The notes: generated from the letters alone by a model not told the origin. 64,000 nucleotides of DNA from Macrophomina tecta (GCA_024180945.1 JAKSGN010000007.1:4898001-4962000); one strand, 5' to 3'; counted from the stretch's first letter, positions 44,483 to 56,794 are shown. Numbers and translations: made by a program.

Positions 44483-47400
44483 TCACATTCGTTGAGACTG
44501 ATGTTGGAGCCGAAGCGGGACGCATTCGAGAAAGGCCTTCTTGCCATTTCGAGTACTTTCCTCCGCTGATGCGGTGATTTTAGACGAACGCGGCACTTTT
44601 GGGATACCAAACAGGGAGGAGCTATTCGACTTTTGCTTCGACTTGTTCTTATGAGTGTTTTCCTCTCCCGGGGACCCAGCCAAACCGCCATGCTGTTGTG
44701 GAGGCGTCTTCTGTGGGGTAGAATGACTTCGTCTCACCCCCTCCGTCGGGGTCAGCAGACGCTCGCTCTTCTCGAACTGACGACTCAAGTTGTTGGCTTT
44801 GTCCCGGTTCAAATCTTCGTCTCCTTGAAGAACAGTGCTGGTGCCATGCCCTGACCTACAGTGTCCATCGTGTCCGGATTGACGCCTAAGGTGACGAGAA
44901 GATGGTTTGGAGAAGGTTCCGGATTGTTTTTGAGTGGATGCTGTGTTGGCTCTGCCTTCTAGCTCGTAACCTGGATCACCAGTAGCTCTGAGGTTCTCGT
45001 ACGACGTCATGTTCTGGCCACGGCTGTCCTGTGTCATTGAAAGGCTGGCGAAAGCTTGAGAGTCCTTCAATCCCTTCACTTCATCCAGCAGATGTATGAG
45101 CATGTGTTCGATCCTAGCTAGTTCGTCCGAGTTCTTCATGCTTAGGCTATATAGAGCTTTCCTGAAGACGTTCTTGCGCTTGGCTGCAAAACCGTCTACT
45201 TCTTCGAATGAGCGACCACGCACACGGGTCGCTCTTGGTGGCTGCGGACGAGAGCCTTGTAGAGTCCTTTGAACACTCAACTCGGCATCTTTGTCGGTGT
45301 TGCCCATGATTATCCGATCCTGCTTAGCAATGAACTTCTTCATCTCCTTGAAGGAGTTGCGCATCTCAGCCGCGCTCCGAGAGAGCGTGACCAAGATCTC
45401 AGTATCATGAGCATTGCGCTGAGCATCCTGAACTGTCAGATAGTCCATGAGGGCCACGATGTCCTTTGACCGGATACGACCCAGGCCCTTGCCAGTGGCG
45501 CTGTCATACAACGGCGATGACATGCCGTGGGAGTTGCCACTAAAATTGCGCACATGCCTGGGTTCCCCACCAGAGACGAACGGACCGTCTTCGACAAGGC
45601 CGCCGGACATATCTGGCAAGCCGGTGTCATCGAACAGTCTGGAGCTCTCCATTTGCGGTTCTGGTGTATAGCCAGGCTGAGTTGCCGAGATATACCTTTC
45701 GTCTTTCCAGTGTCTGGCGCTGATAGGCGTCGTGTGCTCACGAGCATACATAACGCCCTCATGCTGGTATGGCTGCCCATAATCCTCGCAGTCATCCTCA
45801 ACGGAAGGTTGGCAGTGACGATCTTGGGACATCGTGCTCCCATGATCGTCGCGCAGGTGTGCAGCGGCACCTTCAACCGCGGCAGCGTCGCCAGCACCAA
45901 CGCCATTGGTGGACGTCGGAGGGGAAGGCCCGTACGACCAACTGCCAGGAGTCCGGGCCGGAGCCTGAATTTCCACGAGATTCGTAGTAACATCAGGCTC
46001 GTTCTCAGGTCCATGCCAAACCCCCGGCATTGGATCACCAAAGGGCATTGCGATGGCAGTCATTTGGATCTGCTCGTCAGATTGATAAGGCATTCCTTCG
46101 CTTTGAGGGGGAGAAGCCTCGCAGCCACATTCTTCCATCCTCTTGGCTTGGTCTCGAAGGGCGACCCATCGCTCCCCGTTGTTATCTGGCTGACCGGTGA
46201 TGGTGTTCTCACCAGATGACTGGTGCTGCTCTTGCATGTACTGGAGCCCGGGCTGGCTTGACACCATCCGCGAATCGCTCTGGGAGGAACGTACGCTCGC
46301 AGTTGATGGGTCGATGGGCGATGCAACTGCTGACTCAACAGCGGCAGGCGTGGCGACGTAGTCAGGTCTGCCGCCAACCTCGCGGACATCCTGATCGGCC
46401 GTAACTCTGTCGCGATATCGACCGTCCGCGTCATCGTCGGTGTAGGGAGTCGATCGGTCGTAGTCGAGCGGGTTGGGGCTGCGCAGGCTTTCGTCCGTGT
46501 ATCCTATCGAGCGCTTCTCCTCTAGTTCCGCACGGAGTGCGTCGTTCGCCTCATGCTCGTATTCGGAGAATTTCTCAGCGTCTTCTTCTCCCCCGGAAGT
46601 TGCTGTGCCCTCGTTGTGAATCACTTCCCGATCACGAAGAGCCTCGTCTCTAGACACTTCAGATCTCCTCCCAAGGTTAACGCCGTGTGGACGCCTCCGC
46701 GAACGTGATGCATTGGTGCTCGGCGAGTTTGCTGCAGAGTTCGGGGAGAGTTCGGGCAGCTCACTGGACGCATCGCGGCCAGAAGAGGAAATGGAAGCAG
46801 CACTTCGAGTTGGTTGATGTGCATGAGGGGTCAAGCTCGTTTTCCTGTCCTCATATTTCAACTCACTCTCATTAAGCCCAGGGGTGGGAGTCCGCGCAAG
46901 GCTGTGTTGTGAAGCAAAAGCTGCCCCGCCAATACCGGCCGCAGCGAGTGGTTTAGGAGCCTTCTCTTCTGCTGAGAGTTCGCGGTCGCTCTTTGTGCTT
47001 CCGGAAGCACTGCATCCTCTCAGAGAGGGATTTCTGTTTGGTCCGCCACGCGAGGCAGTAGGTGTTCTGGTTGGGGTACTTGGCGCGGGTGACATGACCG
47101 AACAAGGGGTCCCTCGAGACATATCACGAGTCGCCGTCGTATTTTTCGATGAACTCGGCCGTTCTGTGTCGGCAGAGAATATTGAGTCGCGAGTAAGCTC
47201 AGAGCTCCGGAGTACGCTCTGCATCGGCAGGGGCGCGACTGAAATTTTTTGAGACTCTTCACCAATGCACTTGGAGATACTGCCGGTCCGGCTCCTGATT
47301 TTGCTCCATTTCTCTGTTCCCTCTTTTCTGTCCATGCTGGTTTCAGTGTCATGGCGCGCCAGGGCAGCAGCCGTGAGGCCTGCGCCAACTGCGCCTGCGA

Positions 47401-47568
47401 TTGCAGCATCCTTCAACTGCTTGTCCTTACTCTTCTTGTGTAGTTTATCATCCTCTCGCACAGCGTCTCCGGAGCCATATCTGTCGCAACTCCTTTCAGA
47501 ACCAGAGTCACGACTCGGTCTTCTGGGCTTCTTGCTCCTCACTGAATCACTCGAGAGGACAACGCCTG

Positions 47569-50293
47569 CAGACATCCCAATAATAAATAAATACATAATA
47601 TTGACATATTCTTATGTATTCATTGGCAGATCCTAATATTATTATCGATTGCTAAGCTTATCAATAATTATTAATATAAAACTGAAGCGCCATGCATGTC
47701 GTCGTTGCCGCCAGCAATATCCATGACCTTACCATCTACTGCCACGTAGACTTTGCGGACCAAGTCATTCTTCACCCAGTTGCTCAGGCATTGAAGCTTC
47801 TCGATAGTATCAGGCGAGAGCCGTGCCCTGTCCCAAGAAATTGTCCGCCTTGCGCAAGAGAATACCCGTTCCGGATCGTCGGACATCGCCGGCACACTTA
47901 GTATGTCAATGGCCAATTGGTGTAAACGTGGATACTCAATCCTCTGTTCTTCTCGACACCACCATTCAAGCGGTGTTTTGGTCGTCATAGGTCTTGGCGG
48001 AGAATTGACGAATTTTTCGAATTCATCCTCATCTCCGGGTTCATCCAAGACACTCATTGACTGCTTGATACGCTCGTACGGTGTTACTTCCCGTCGTTCG
48101 TCGTTCAGCCGAGCCGCGGACTCCGACGGGAGTGGCCGGTCCTTGTACTTCGCCCAATGCTGCCGTGCACCAGCAATAGCGGTCTGCCTCCATTCCTCTG
48201 CCCAGTGGCGGTCAAGGTACCTCCGGCGCTTTTCTGGATGGAGCAATAATGCCGTGGCATATATTGGGTTTCTGTCACTCTCTTCATAATACTTCGAGAG
48301 AACCCACCAACCCATGTGAATGGAATGAACCATACGCGCGTTGCTGGCGTATTTGCCCTGCTTTAACATCAGTCCAGGTCTGGTAATCGATCGAGCCGTC
48401 CATGGCTTACCTTGGCATTCTCAAACTGCATGAAAAGAATATCCATATTCTCTAGCACCTGATCTATTGATGCCCACTCCATTTGCTGCTCCAAGGTCGC
48501 TTGGTAAAACGGCTGCAAGAACTCGTGAGTCATTTTGAGTACTTGCCAATCATCATGTGTGAGGATGTCGTCTTCCAGCTCGTTGTGGTATTGGTTGAGG
48601 AATATTGACAATGGACCCTCTTGGCTGATAGCCGCATCAAGCAACTTGAACCATGAGTTCCAACGGGTGATATTGTCAATTCCAAGCGCCTTTTCTGCAA
48701 TGTCATCCCATGCATCGTTGCGCACTGTGGAATTACGGATGAACACCGCAATGTTGTGGAGTTTACCCATTGGGCCGATGCTCCGCCAGCCGGCAGTGTC
48801 ATGGCGTTTCTTGCGCCTGTCGTGACTCTTGTGACAAGTGTTCGACTGAATTTGGTCGTGTAACGCGTCCGCAACTGTTACATCATTTACCTCGTGTTGC
48901 GCCTGCGCAATTGCGGCCTGCAGAGCGTCCTCACTAGTTGCAAAGAGAAAGGCTTGAAGGGACAAGTTAATGATGTGGCCGGCACACCGCGTTCGAGAGG
49001 ACACTGGGTCAAGTGTAAGGCCGTACTCTTGCGACAGCTCAACAGCAAGTTGGCGGAGACAGGTGTCATTCTTTGCGTCATTGTCCCCAGTGAAGTAGCC
49101 GATTCGGGGCGCTAAGTGGTACTGTCGGATAATCGTCATCAAGTGAGGTGCCATAGCCGTGCCGGCGTGAGAGCGGCGGAGGTTTGGTAGCCCTAGCAAT
49201 GCTTTCCGAGGTTTGTAGGCCTCGTCAACCCATTGGGCGTGAACAGCGATATAGGCCTTCCGCTGAGGAGAAGACCATACGTCCATAGCAATGTGTACGA
49301 GGCTCCGGGCACGTTCTAGCCATTCCTTTACGGATTGTTGATGCGCATCGTAGGCCCTATCCAAGTCCGCCGCAACTGTGCTACCGGAATCAGTTAGGAA
49401 CTCTTCAACGGCAGGGTTTATCGCGGCCAGAAGTGCCTGGTATTCCGGCCCGGTTACGAAGTTGAGCGGTAAATGTTTATGTGCGGATAGCAACATCTGT
49501 GCCTCTCGAAAGGCATCGACATTGATTACACTCCGTAGAGTGTTCATCTCATTCTCCCTGACTTGCTGCAGCCGCTTGCCGGTTGTTCTTGCGAAGGCAT
49601 TTTCGATGGCTAGTTGGCGCCTGTTTTGAGATTTTGAATCCTCTCGAACAAGTATGTGATGAGCCTTCTCGAGATGATAGCGGGCGTTGCCAGATATGTG
49701 GGTTGACCAGGATGGATTGCGACAACGCGTGCAGTAGTGAAGTAATTTCCCGCTCATAGTACGTGGCTCGTCGCCTTGAGCTTCTCGAAAGTGATCCCAT
49801 GTTGATGTGGCTCTCAGTTTCCGTCTCTTGACCGTATGCTGAGCTGACGATGCCTCGGGTTCTGACAGTGTGCTGGCAACTTGTGAGGCACTGTCAGAGG
49901 GTACCACGGAGGAAGAACTTGACGGGGCATTGGATTGGGGCAGTGAGGATATGTTGACGTCCATTGTCGTGTGTAGAGATATGTCGCTGATGTATTACGA
50001 ACTGCGTACTTGCAACGTGACGGGTATGGCGAGGCAGCAGTTTCGGTTGCTAGGAGTTACAAACATTGGAGTTCACCTCCTATCTAGAGGCCTGATAAGC
50101 AGTAATATGCGTACAAGACTGCAATTTAATCTGAAACACTCTGGGGGAATTGGCGCTGGAAAATAGTGGGCCTATATTATTAATAGTTAACAATATATAT
50201 TTATTGGCAGCGTCTATATTATTATCCTTATGGAAAAGCTTAACAATAAATATGCCCTTAATAATAAATATATATTTATTACTGGGATGTCTG
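47569..50293 (-). mobile_element. Complete hAT-family DNA transposon
   Basis: 2,725 bp with 21-bp terminal inverted repeats starting CAGACATCCCA and continuing TAATAAATA, with one mismatch between the ends. It is flanked by an exact 8-bp target duplication AACGCCTG at 47561-47568 and 50294-50301, the hallmark of hAT elements. The internal ends are very A/T-rich. The element lies in the same orientation as the host gene. The transposase frame is open, so the element may be autonomous. Confidence 0.95.
47671..49964 (-). CDS. hAT transposase with BED-type zinc finger (two exons)
   Basis: Exons 49964-48411 and 48357-47671 join in phase 0 over a 53-nt intron (GTAAGC...GCAG) to give 746 residues. 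Without splicing the first exon would stop at 48,369. A BED-like zinc finger (STWDHFREAQGDEP, then CTRC and H...H) lies at about 50-100. The catalytic core includes AMDVWSSPQRKAYIAV with the first Asp, YFTGDNDAKND with the second, CAGHIINLSLQAFLF, and a Glu-bearing stretch around FLQPFYQATLEQQ. The C-terminal dimerisation domain reads DEFEKFVNS, WWCREEQRIEYPRL, AMSDDPERVFS and LSPDTIEKLQCLSNW. All family landmarks are present, so it is probably functional. Confidence 0.92.
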
Positions 50294-51508
50294 AACGCCT
50301 GGATCTTTCTTGGCGCGATTAAGGCCAATCTTCATGTTGGGTGCATTCGATGCCTTGGAAACCATCCTCTTGGGTTCTGAGGAACTGGTGGAGTATAACG
50401 AGTCCTTGGTGAATCTCTCGTACTTATCCTCAGTCTGGCTCTCCTTGAGGGCATTGATCTCAGGGACAATAAGCCGCTTGGTAGCATCCTCAACCGCTGC
50501 GAACAATTTCGGAGTGTTGGTGGACAAGGTGGTCGACACACCTGACCGGATAGATCGTGTGTCGCTAGACCTCCGGCTGATGTCGAAGGTCAGGAAACTC
50601 GGCTCGGTGCCACTGATGACAGTTTCTCCACGTCGCGGGCGCGAAGGCTTCCGCCACGAAGAGTGTTTGCCTTCGGTCGACTGCTCCCTGCTAATGCTCT
50701 TATGGCGACTGTGCTGGGGCTTGCCGCTCGCCTCGGACTGTGCCTTGGCAAGCTTCTTCATGATCATCTGGGTCGTGATGCGCTCCCTGCTCACACTTCG
50801 ACTTCTCCTACGCGAAAGCCCCTTGAATTTATCATTGTCTTCGACCTGTTCTTCGCGCTCGATGCTTCGGCTCCGGCGGCGAGTGTTTGGACTCAGAAGG
50901 ACAGATGTGCCGTCGAGCATGCCGTCGGGAGGCACTGATGTAATGTGTGACGCAGCAGGAACGTATCCGCCTTGGGAAACCTTCGGACGGGACAGGTCGC
51001 TAGCGTTCTGGAGGACTTCTACCTCTACCGGAGGCCTTCCGCTAAGGCTAGACTCCAGGGAATAGGACACTTCGCTCATATCTCCCATCTTGTTCTCGCC
51101 ACCTTTGCTGGGCGGTAATGAGATCTCGCGAGTGTAGGAATGCTTCCGATCCTTTTCGGTCTGCGTGATCCCGACGCGGTCATTTCTGGTCTTGGGCCTT
51201 CTTTGTTTGGACGAAGGCGTGACTCTCACCCGGACGCTCGGCCGTGAGTGCAACTGGTCGGCCGCCTTGCCCGCCTCGAAATATTCGATGAGGACCGAGG
51301 TCTGGTACTGATGACGACCGGGGGCGAGCTTGTCGGTTGGCTTCGTCGTTATCGTGACGGGACTGCCCTCATCAGGCATCGCGTAGAGTGTGCGATCAGT
51401 GCTGCGCGAGAAGTCGGTAGCAAACCCATCAGCTCGGAAGCTGTTGCCGTCCGCTACAAATGCCTCCGTCGGAGCCGGCAGAGGCGGCCTTTGATTGTCG
51501 ACACCCAT

Positions 51509-52527
51509 TGTGAACTCCGAGAATGCTTGCAGCAGTCGTAGTCTTTAAGGCATTGAAATGCGACCGGTGCGCTGAGCTGTTCCGGTGAAGCGTGTTGGGC
51601 GGCTCTGGCGAGGGTAGTGAAGCAAAGCTGGCGGCGATTTCGAGGCCTCTGGCGTTCCATACGCGACACATGGTTGCATGCGCGGGCTAGGGCAACGTTC
51701 TGGAGCCAAGCCAGTAGGTTGCAACGCTTCTCCGATGCTGGGCCAGAGCCCAGGCTGCACGAAAGGCAGTGGGTTTGGCGGGCCTTGATGGCGGCGGGCC
51801 AGGTCGGAGCTGCGGAAACCGTCAATTCCGACTCGGACGCGTGGCCCGATGGGAATATTTCTGGCGGTAGGGCTCGCGATGAACAGCGTCCGCAGAAGCC
51901 GTGTGGTTGGACGTCCTCGTCGCTGACAGAATGACGCGGCACGCTGTGAAACATGGTAGAAAACGGTTCATATCCTGCTCGACAGCTCCCTGGATTTTGC
52001 ATGTGCTTCAGGATCGAGGTCCACCACCTGTTTTGAGACGCGGCGGCGTGCGTCTACTAGCAATTTCTCTGCAGGGCAAACCGCTAACGCGTTCACCGGG
52101 GATCTGGCCTGCCATCACCGTTCTGTCAGGAACGTCCCGGTGCGAGGTGGATGTGTTGTCGCGGGAGACGCTCGTTGCTCCATCGGGCTGCCGTGACCTG
52201 CCGCAGCCGCCAAGACTGCGTATCGGCACCTACTGACGTGCAGGCCGCTTTTCGTGCCGGTGTTCCCTGCCTCAGCGAGCAGTCCTCTTTGTAGGCCGGG
52301 ATTTCACGGATTGCATAATTCCCTATTCCTATGCAACCACTCAACTTCTGTTATGCCGAACACGAAGGGAGTTCCACAGTCCGTGCACACGCCTTCAGGA
52401 ATCTGCATACGGTATTAATTATCGAATAACTAGTGTAAATGACATTTGTACTCCGTCGCTCCTGGCACATATGGGTAGCTGGGGTCCCGATACCTTTTGC
52501 ACTAGCGAGCGGCGAAGACAAGTTTTC
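51509..52527. other. Upstream region of the involucrin-like gene
   Basis: No supported gene. It presumably contains the promoter and 5' UTR of the minus-strand gene starting at 51508. No specific element was recognised. Confidence 0.4.
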
Positions 52528-52665
52528 TGTTGGAATATTACGTGTGTGTACAATAAACTTCAGCTTAGTCACGGAAGAGGACGGATAAGAGGACTCCCCC
52601 TAACCATCCCTCTTAGTCCTCATGCCGCTCATTCATAGTTGATGGTATCACCACCAATTCCAACA
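52528..52665 (+). repeat. Solo LTR of the 138-bp family with 5-bp target duplication
   Basis: 138 bp from TGTTGGAATATTACGTG to TCCAACA, flanked by TTTTC on both sides (52523-52527 and 52666-52670). The duplication shows that this family inserts like an LTR retrotransposon and was reduced to a solo LTR by recombination. It lies about 180 bp beyond the 3' end of the minus-strand multicopper oxidase. Confidence 0.85.
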
Positions 52666-52847
52666 TTTTCTTAGCTACGTCGTATGCACAGGGAAAGCCA
52701 TGGGGTCTGTTCTGCACCGACTGGACCCAGAATATCGACGTCTTTGATTCAGAATCTCCAAAGAACTCCCATCATTCGCGGGACATGAGCTTTTTGCAGT
52801 CGCCACCTTTATTACCTCAGGCGCGCTCTTACATGGCGCTTCGCGCA

Positions 52848-55350
52848 TTAGTAGCCATACGCGAAGAAAACAGTGCTTAGGGTAGCAACAACGGCAAAGG
52901 CCGCATGCTCTCGAGTGCTACGCGCCGGTGACGCGCTATTCGCATTGCTTGTTCCGTTCGCAGCCGCACCCACCAAACCAGGCAGCTGCTCTTCTCCTTC
53001 GACAAACACCAATGCCATGCCGCTCACGAGGTGCCACTGGATGTGGCAGTGAAAAATCCATGCGCCTGGATTGTTGGCTACATAGCGAATGACTGCCCAG
53101 CCTGAAGGTGGTAAATCGGTTGTGTCCCGGTACGGAGGGTTTTCGAGGTTAATGAGGGATGGAGGCGCGTCGACGACGTTCTGATATGGGAAGGAGCCCG
53201 ATCCAGAGCCGAGGGCGAAGAACCGGTGGCCGTGAAGGTGCATAGGATGACCCATCTACGGGATTATCGGGTTAGCTTATGCAGGCGTTTTCACGGCGGC
53301 CTGGACTGCAACTTGCCGTATCCATTGAGTCGTTGGCGATCCGCATTATAATGTCTACGGTCGAGTTGGAAGGAATGCGGATTGTAGTATTTGCGTTCCA
53401 CGCTTCCGACGCATTGCCGTAGATAATAGGCGTCGAAGGTTCCGAATAGGGATATCCGTTTAACACCCAAGTTACGATCTCTGTCTGACTGATCGTGAAG
53501 TCGTAAGTTATATCCGCTTGGGATGGCGGCGCAATTGCCTCGAACGGGGCGAGCATGTCCGTCTTCAATTCAGAAGCGTTCGACTTTGCCGAACCGTTGA
53601 CAAGCATCCACGTTGCAGTAGGGTCGTTTGTCAAGTCCACCGGCATAATGTCCTCTGCGGCATCAACCTAACGAAGTTAGTTCTATACCTAGTGGGGGAA
53701 AAGCTTGCTGCTTACCTTATATGAGACGGTCGCTTGGCCTTCGATAACCTGTTGCATATCGCCGTAGGGATACGACGCAAACCGTAGAGTGTAGTTTCCG
53801 GGCCGTTGATTAAGTTTGATCATTACTGAGTACCGTTGCCCGATTGAGATTTGTAATACCTAGACGCGGTAAGTCTTCCGACGACAAGTTAGGGGGAGGT
53901 GCAACTTACTTCTACTTCTTGGGGTTTCACAAAGAATCCGTCGGCCGCATAGACAAACATCGAATGGGCGTCTAGTGAGACGCTGAGCTTGGTTACTGAA
54001 CCGGAGTTGACTAGGTTTAATGCAAGCCAGCCTCGTGTATAGTTTGCATCGACAGTTAGCACCGGCGCTGACGTGTCTGTGCAAGTCTCTGGCGGGAGAG
54101 AGCTGATGTTGTAGCCCGGTCTGAACATCATGGGAGCACTGCAGCCGCGAGGACCAAGGGGACCGCTCGCCATATTTGACATGCCCGACAGGCCCGACGT
54201 GCCCGATATGCCTGATACGGGTAGAGAAGCCATTGACATGGAGCTCATCGGCATGCCTGAGTCGGGCGCAGCCGCAGGCGTAGAATGAGCAGTCATCGTA
54301 TTCATGGACATATCCTCCGCTGACATGGAATCCATGCGTCGCATGTGATGCTCCATGGACGTAGTGTCTAGTGCCATAGACTCCATACGCATCGACTCCT
54401 TGGTATTGGTCTCCATGTACTTTGTACCCATCGCCATGGAAGACATGGGCGTTGTGCCGATGCTAGTCGCGGTAGCATTGACAGGTGCAGGCTCCATGCC
54501 TAGCCCAGCTCCGGCTGCCAGAATGTATTCCGGTAGACACCGCACCCTTCCGTATCCATTGGCGAGGAGACTGTCCACGCAACTGGGGAACGCGCCTGTT
54601 GTTAGGTATTCGTTGAAGATGTCGTCCGAAACGCGATGGTACCAGTCAGATAGGAGGATAGGCACCGCTTCGCGTTCAGCTTCTTGCAAAGCAGTAAGCT
54701 CAGTCTGGTTCCTCGCGAGAGTCTCGTATGGCCGGGGGCGTTGTGAGGATGGATGGATGACTAGTGGTCCGCGGATGGCGTCGTCCGAGTATGCTCGGAA
54801 ATGCGAGTGATACCAGGAAAAGCCGTATTCGTTTTTGAGCGAGAAGCGGTACGTGAAGTTTCCTCCTGGTGGGATCGGCTCCTGCGCCAAACGTTAGGCC
54901 CTAGTCCTCCCGATAGAAGGTCATCAACCAACCTGTGTTACTCCCGGAACTCCGTCCATGTGTGGTGTTCCTTGCTGAAGGATGCCTGCCGAACTTCTCC
55001 TTCAGCTGACTAGCCTTCGTAAAAAGTATACCATGGATACCGACCGTGCCAATGAATGGTGGTTTCAACGGCCAAATCATTCTGAACAAACACTTCCAGA
55101 TCGTCTCCCTCGTCCACTTCGATCAGAGGGCCAGGGGCTTGATCATTGATGAGATACACCTGGCGGGGGAATCCATCTGTACGGACTTCTATGAGCATCT
55201 GCAAAGGCTTGTGATTAGGATAACAATCATACCGGGAGCTCTGGTGCCATTGTGAATGGTGAGCTGGTAAGTACGCAGTTCGGCCTGGGAACTCCTAATT
55301 TGCGAAAGCAGAAGAAAAGTTAAAGCCAACAAAGAAATAGATTGATGCAT
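52848..55350 (-). CDS. Multicopper oxidase with methionine-rich insert and hydrophobic C-terminal tail (seven exons)
   Basis: Exons 55350-55233, 55176-55045, 54985-54933, 54881-53910, 53859-53716, 53667-53317 and 53255-52848 sum to 2,178 nt (725 residues), all in phase. The last intron has a GC donor (ACG/GCAAGT). A signal peptide (MHQSISLLALTFLLLS) precedes the cupredoxin domains. Copper motifs are HWHG (about 81), WYHSH (about 124), HPMHLHGH (about 593) and HCHIQWH (about 659). Between domains 1 and 2, residues about 230-355 form a low-complexity segment with about 20 Met, largely as MxxM and SMxM. The C-terminus (after NGTSNANSAS) ends in a hydrophobic stretch, AAFAVVATLSTVFFAYGY, fitting a GPI signal or a membrane anchor. 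The Met-rich stretch suggests Cu(I) binding, by analogy with bacterial CueO. The natural substrate is not known. Confidence 0.85.
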
Positions 55351-56794
55351 ATTAATGGCCTTTGCTGATGGTTCGGTTGATGTCTGAGCAGCAGGAACTC
55401 AGGTCAGGAGAAACGTGAGTGGATAAAGGGACCAGAACTTTGGCAATGTGTATATATAATCAAGACGCTGTCTTTTGCCTTCCTCCGCACAGATGCCGCA
55501 GCTGCCGAATTAGTCAGTGCGCCATTTGTGCGGATTCTTGGCAGTAGCAGTGGGGATGTTTCTAGATACCCCACCAAGTTAGTGGAGGCGTTTCAAAGTT
55601 TAGCCCCTTATGTAGGCCAAATTTAGTCTGGCGTTAATTTCGTGCTCGGCCAATAAACATCGGCTCAATCCGCCACGGGTCGGCTATAATTTTTCGCCGT
55701 TGGCTGGTTGGCTGCTTGGTGGCAGCAGCACTATTACTGTTGACTCCATCAACCTCCACGGGCCATACGGCAACTTATCGGAGTCTCTTAGCAATCTCAG
55801 ACCGCTTTGCTTAGATAACCCGTCCGGGTTAAACGCGGGCCGGCCTGAAGCTAGGTACGGTCTAAGCGCTGGGCGTCTTCCCTCATACACTTCGTCGGCA
55901 TAAAAGCGCCATGTTCTAACCTCGATTACACCACGACAGCAAGGTACTCGTCCGGATTAAAAAAAAAAAAAAAAAAGAAGGTCCGCTAAAATTGCATGCT
56001 CGACCTACCTAGATGGATGTTTTATTACTATACGGAGAAAATGCGCTATAACCCTGTTATTGCTTTCGTCCTGGACTCGCCTATGGGTGGCTAGATAGAG
56101 GGAGGCGGTGACTGTGGAGCTTATATACGCAATAGGCTACGATCTCGACGGCTAGTGTCCATATCGTAATCGCCTTCGCCGATAGGCTTCGACAACTTTG
56201 CTTGCAACTTCGATTAGGCCTCGTGGTTTAGATATCTTACCGGCGTGTCCGATTTTAGCAATGTAAGTAAGGTGTGGCTTCATTTAGTCTTTTCTTTTAT
56301 GTCTATTAGTTGCTCGTTGCTCCAAGGGGTCGCGGCTACCGTCGAGTCTATATATCCATCAGTCTTTTCATTGCCGATGAAAAAGTGTTAGATCAATCAC
56401 GTGTATTTGGCTTTCGCCAAGTATAGTCTATTTGGGAGAGGAGAAAAGGCCACTCCAGGGCCGCCCTCCTCCAACACTATACCAATCTATGCCTTTATCT
56501 CTAAATAAGCTGTCACATCACTTGTTCTAATAAAAAGGAATTGTTAGAATATAGGCTACTCTAGCCTACGCGATTTATTGCGCGGCACCGCCTTTTTAGT
56601 TCAGAGGAATTATTAATAAAGAACGCGAAGACCACTATAACCATGGCCTATAAGTATATATAGGAAGTGAACGTAGTAGTAAAGTACATATGTATCAGCC
56701 GTTACCATACGGTCATCCTTCGTACATATTTTCAGTTTCACTAAAATCTCCTAGTGGAATGTGTCAGACCATATGAACATATTAATCACTCTAC
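55351..56794. other. Upstream of the oxidase, then RIP-affected DNA
   Basis: A TATA-like 'tatatata' lies near 55,450, about 100 bp upstream of the oxidase start, and may be its promoter. An A tract lies at about 55,960-55,976. From about 56,000 the DNA becomes A/T-rich. A TG...CA-bounded segment (56,388-56,476, TGTTAGATC...CCAACA) could be a small LTR-like piece, but has no target duplication. No gene. Confidence 0.4.

Larger units (their letters stand above)
44483..51508 (-). pseudogene. 'Involucrin repeat'-like fungal protein gene, split by a hAT transposon
   Basis: The N-terminal half (51508-50294, 405 codons) and C-terminal half (47560-44483) are separated by the hAT element. Removing the element and one copy of the 8-bp duplication restores one open frame of 1,430 residues (join ...KDPGV/VLSSDSV...). 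The N-terminus has RHQYQTSVLIEYFEAG, HSRPSVRVRVTPS and repeated RRRSRSxSRE segments. The C-half has DDKLHKKSKDKQLKDAAIAG, long charged disordered stretches and a helical tail. This architecture is that of the large, mostly disordered proteins annotated 'involucrin repeat protein' in ascomycetes. Their role is unknown. Both halves show no RIP-type stops, so the insertion is recent. The 3' end merges with A/T-rich DNA at about 44,480, so the natural C-terminus may be missing. Confidence 0.7.

Noticed and set aside
56388..56476. Small LTR or MITE bounded by TGTTAGATC and CCAACA
   Set aside because: Only the ends are suggestive. No second copy or target duplication was found.
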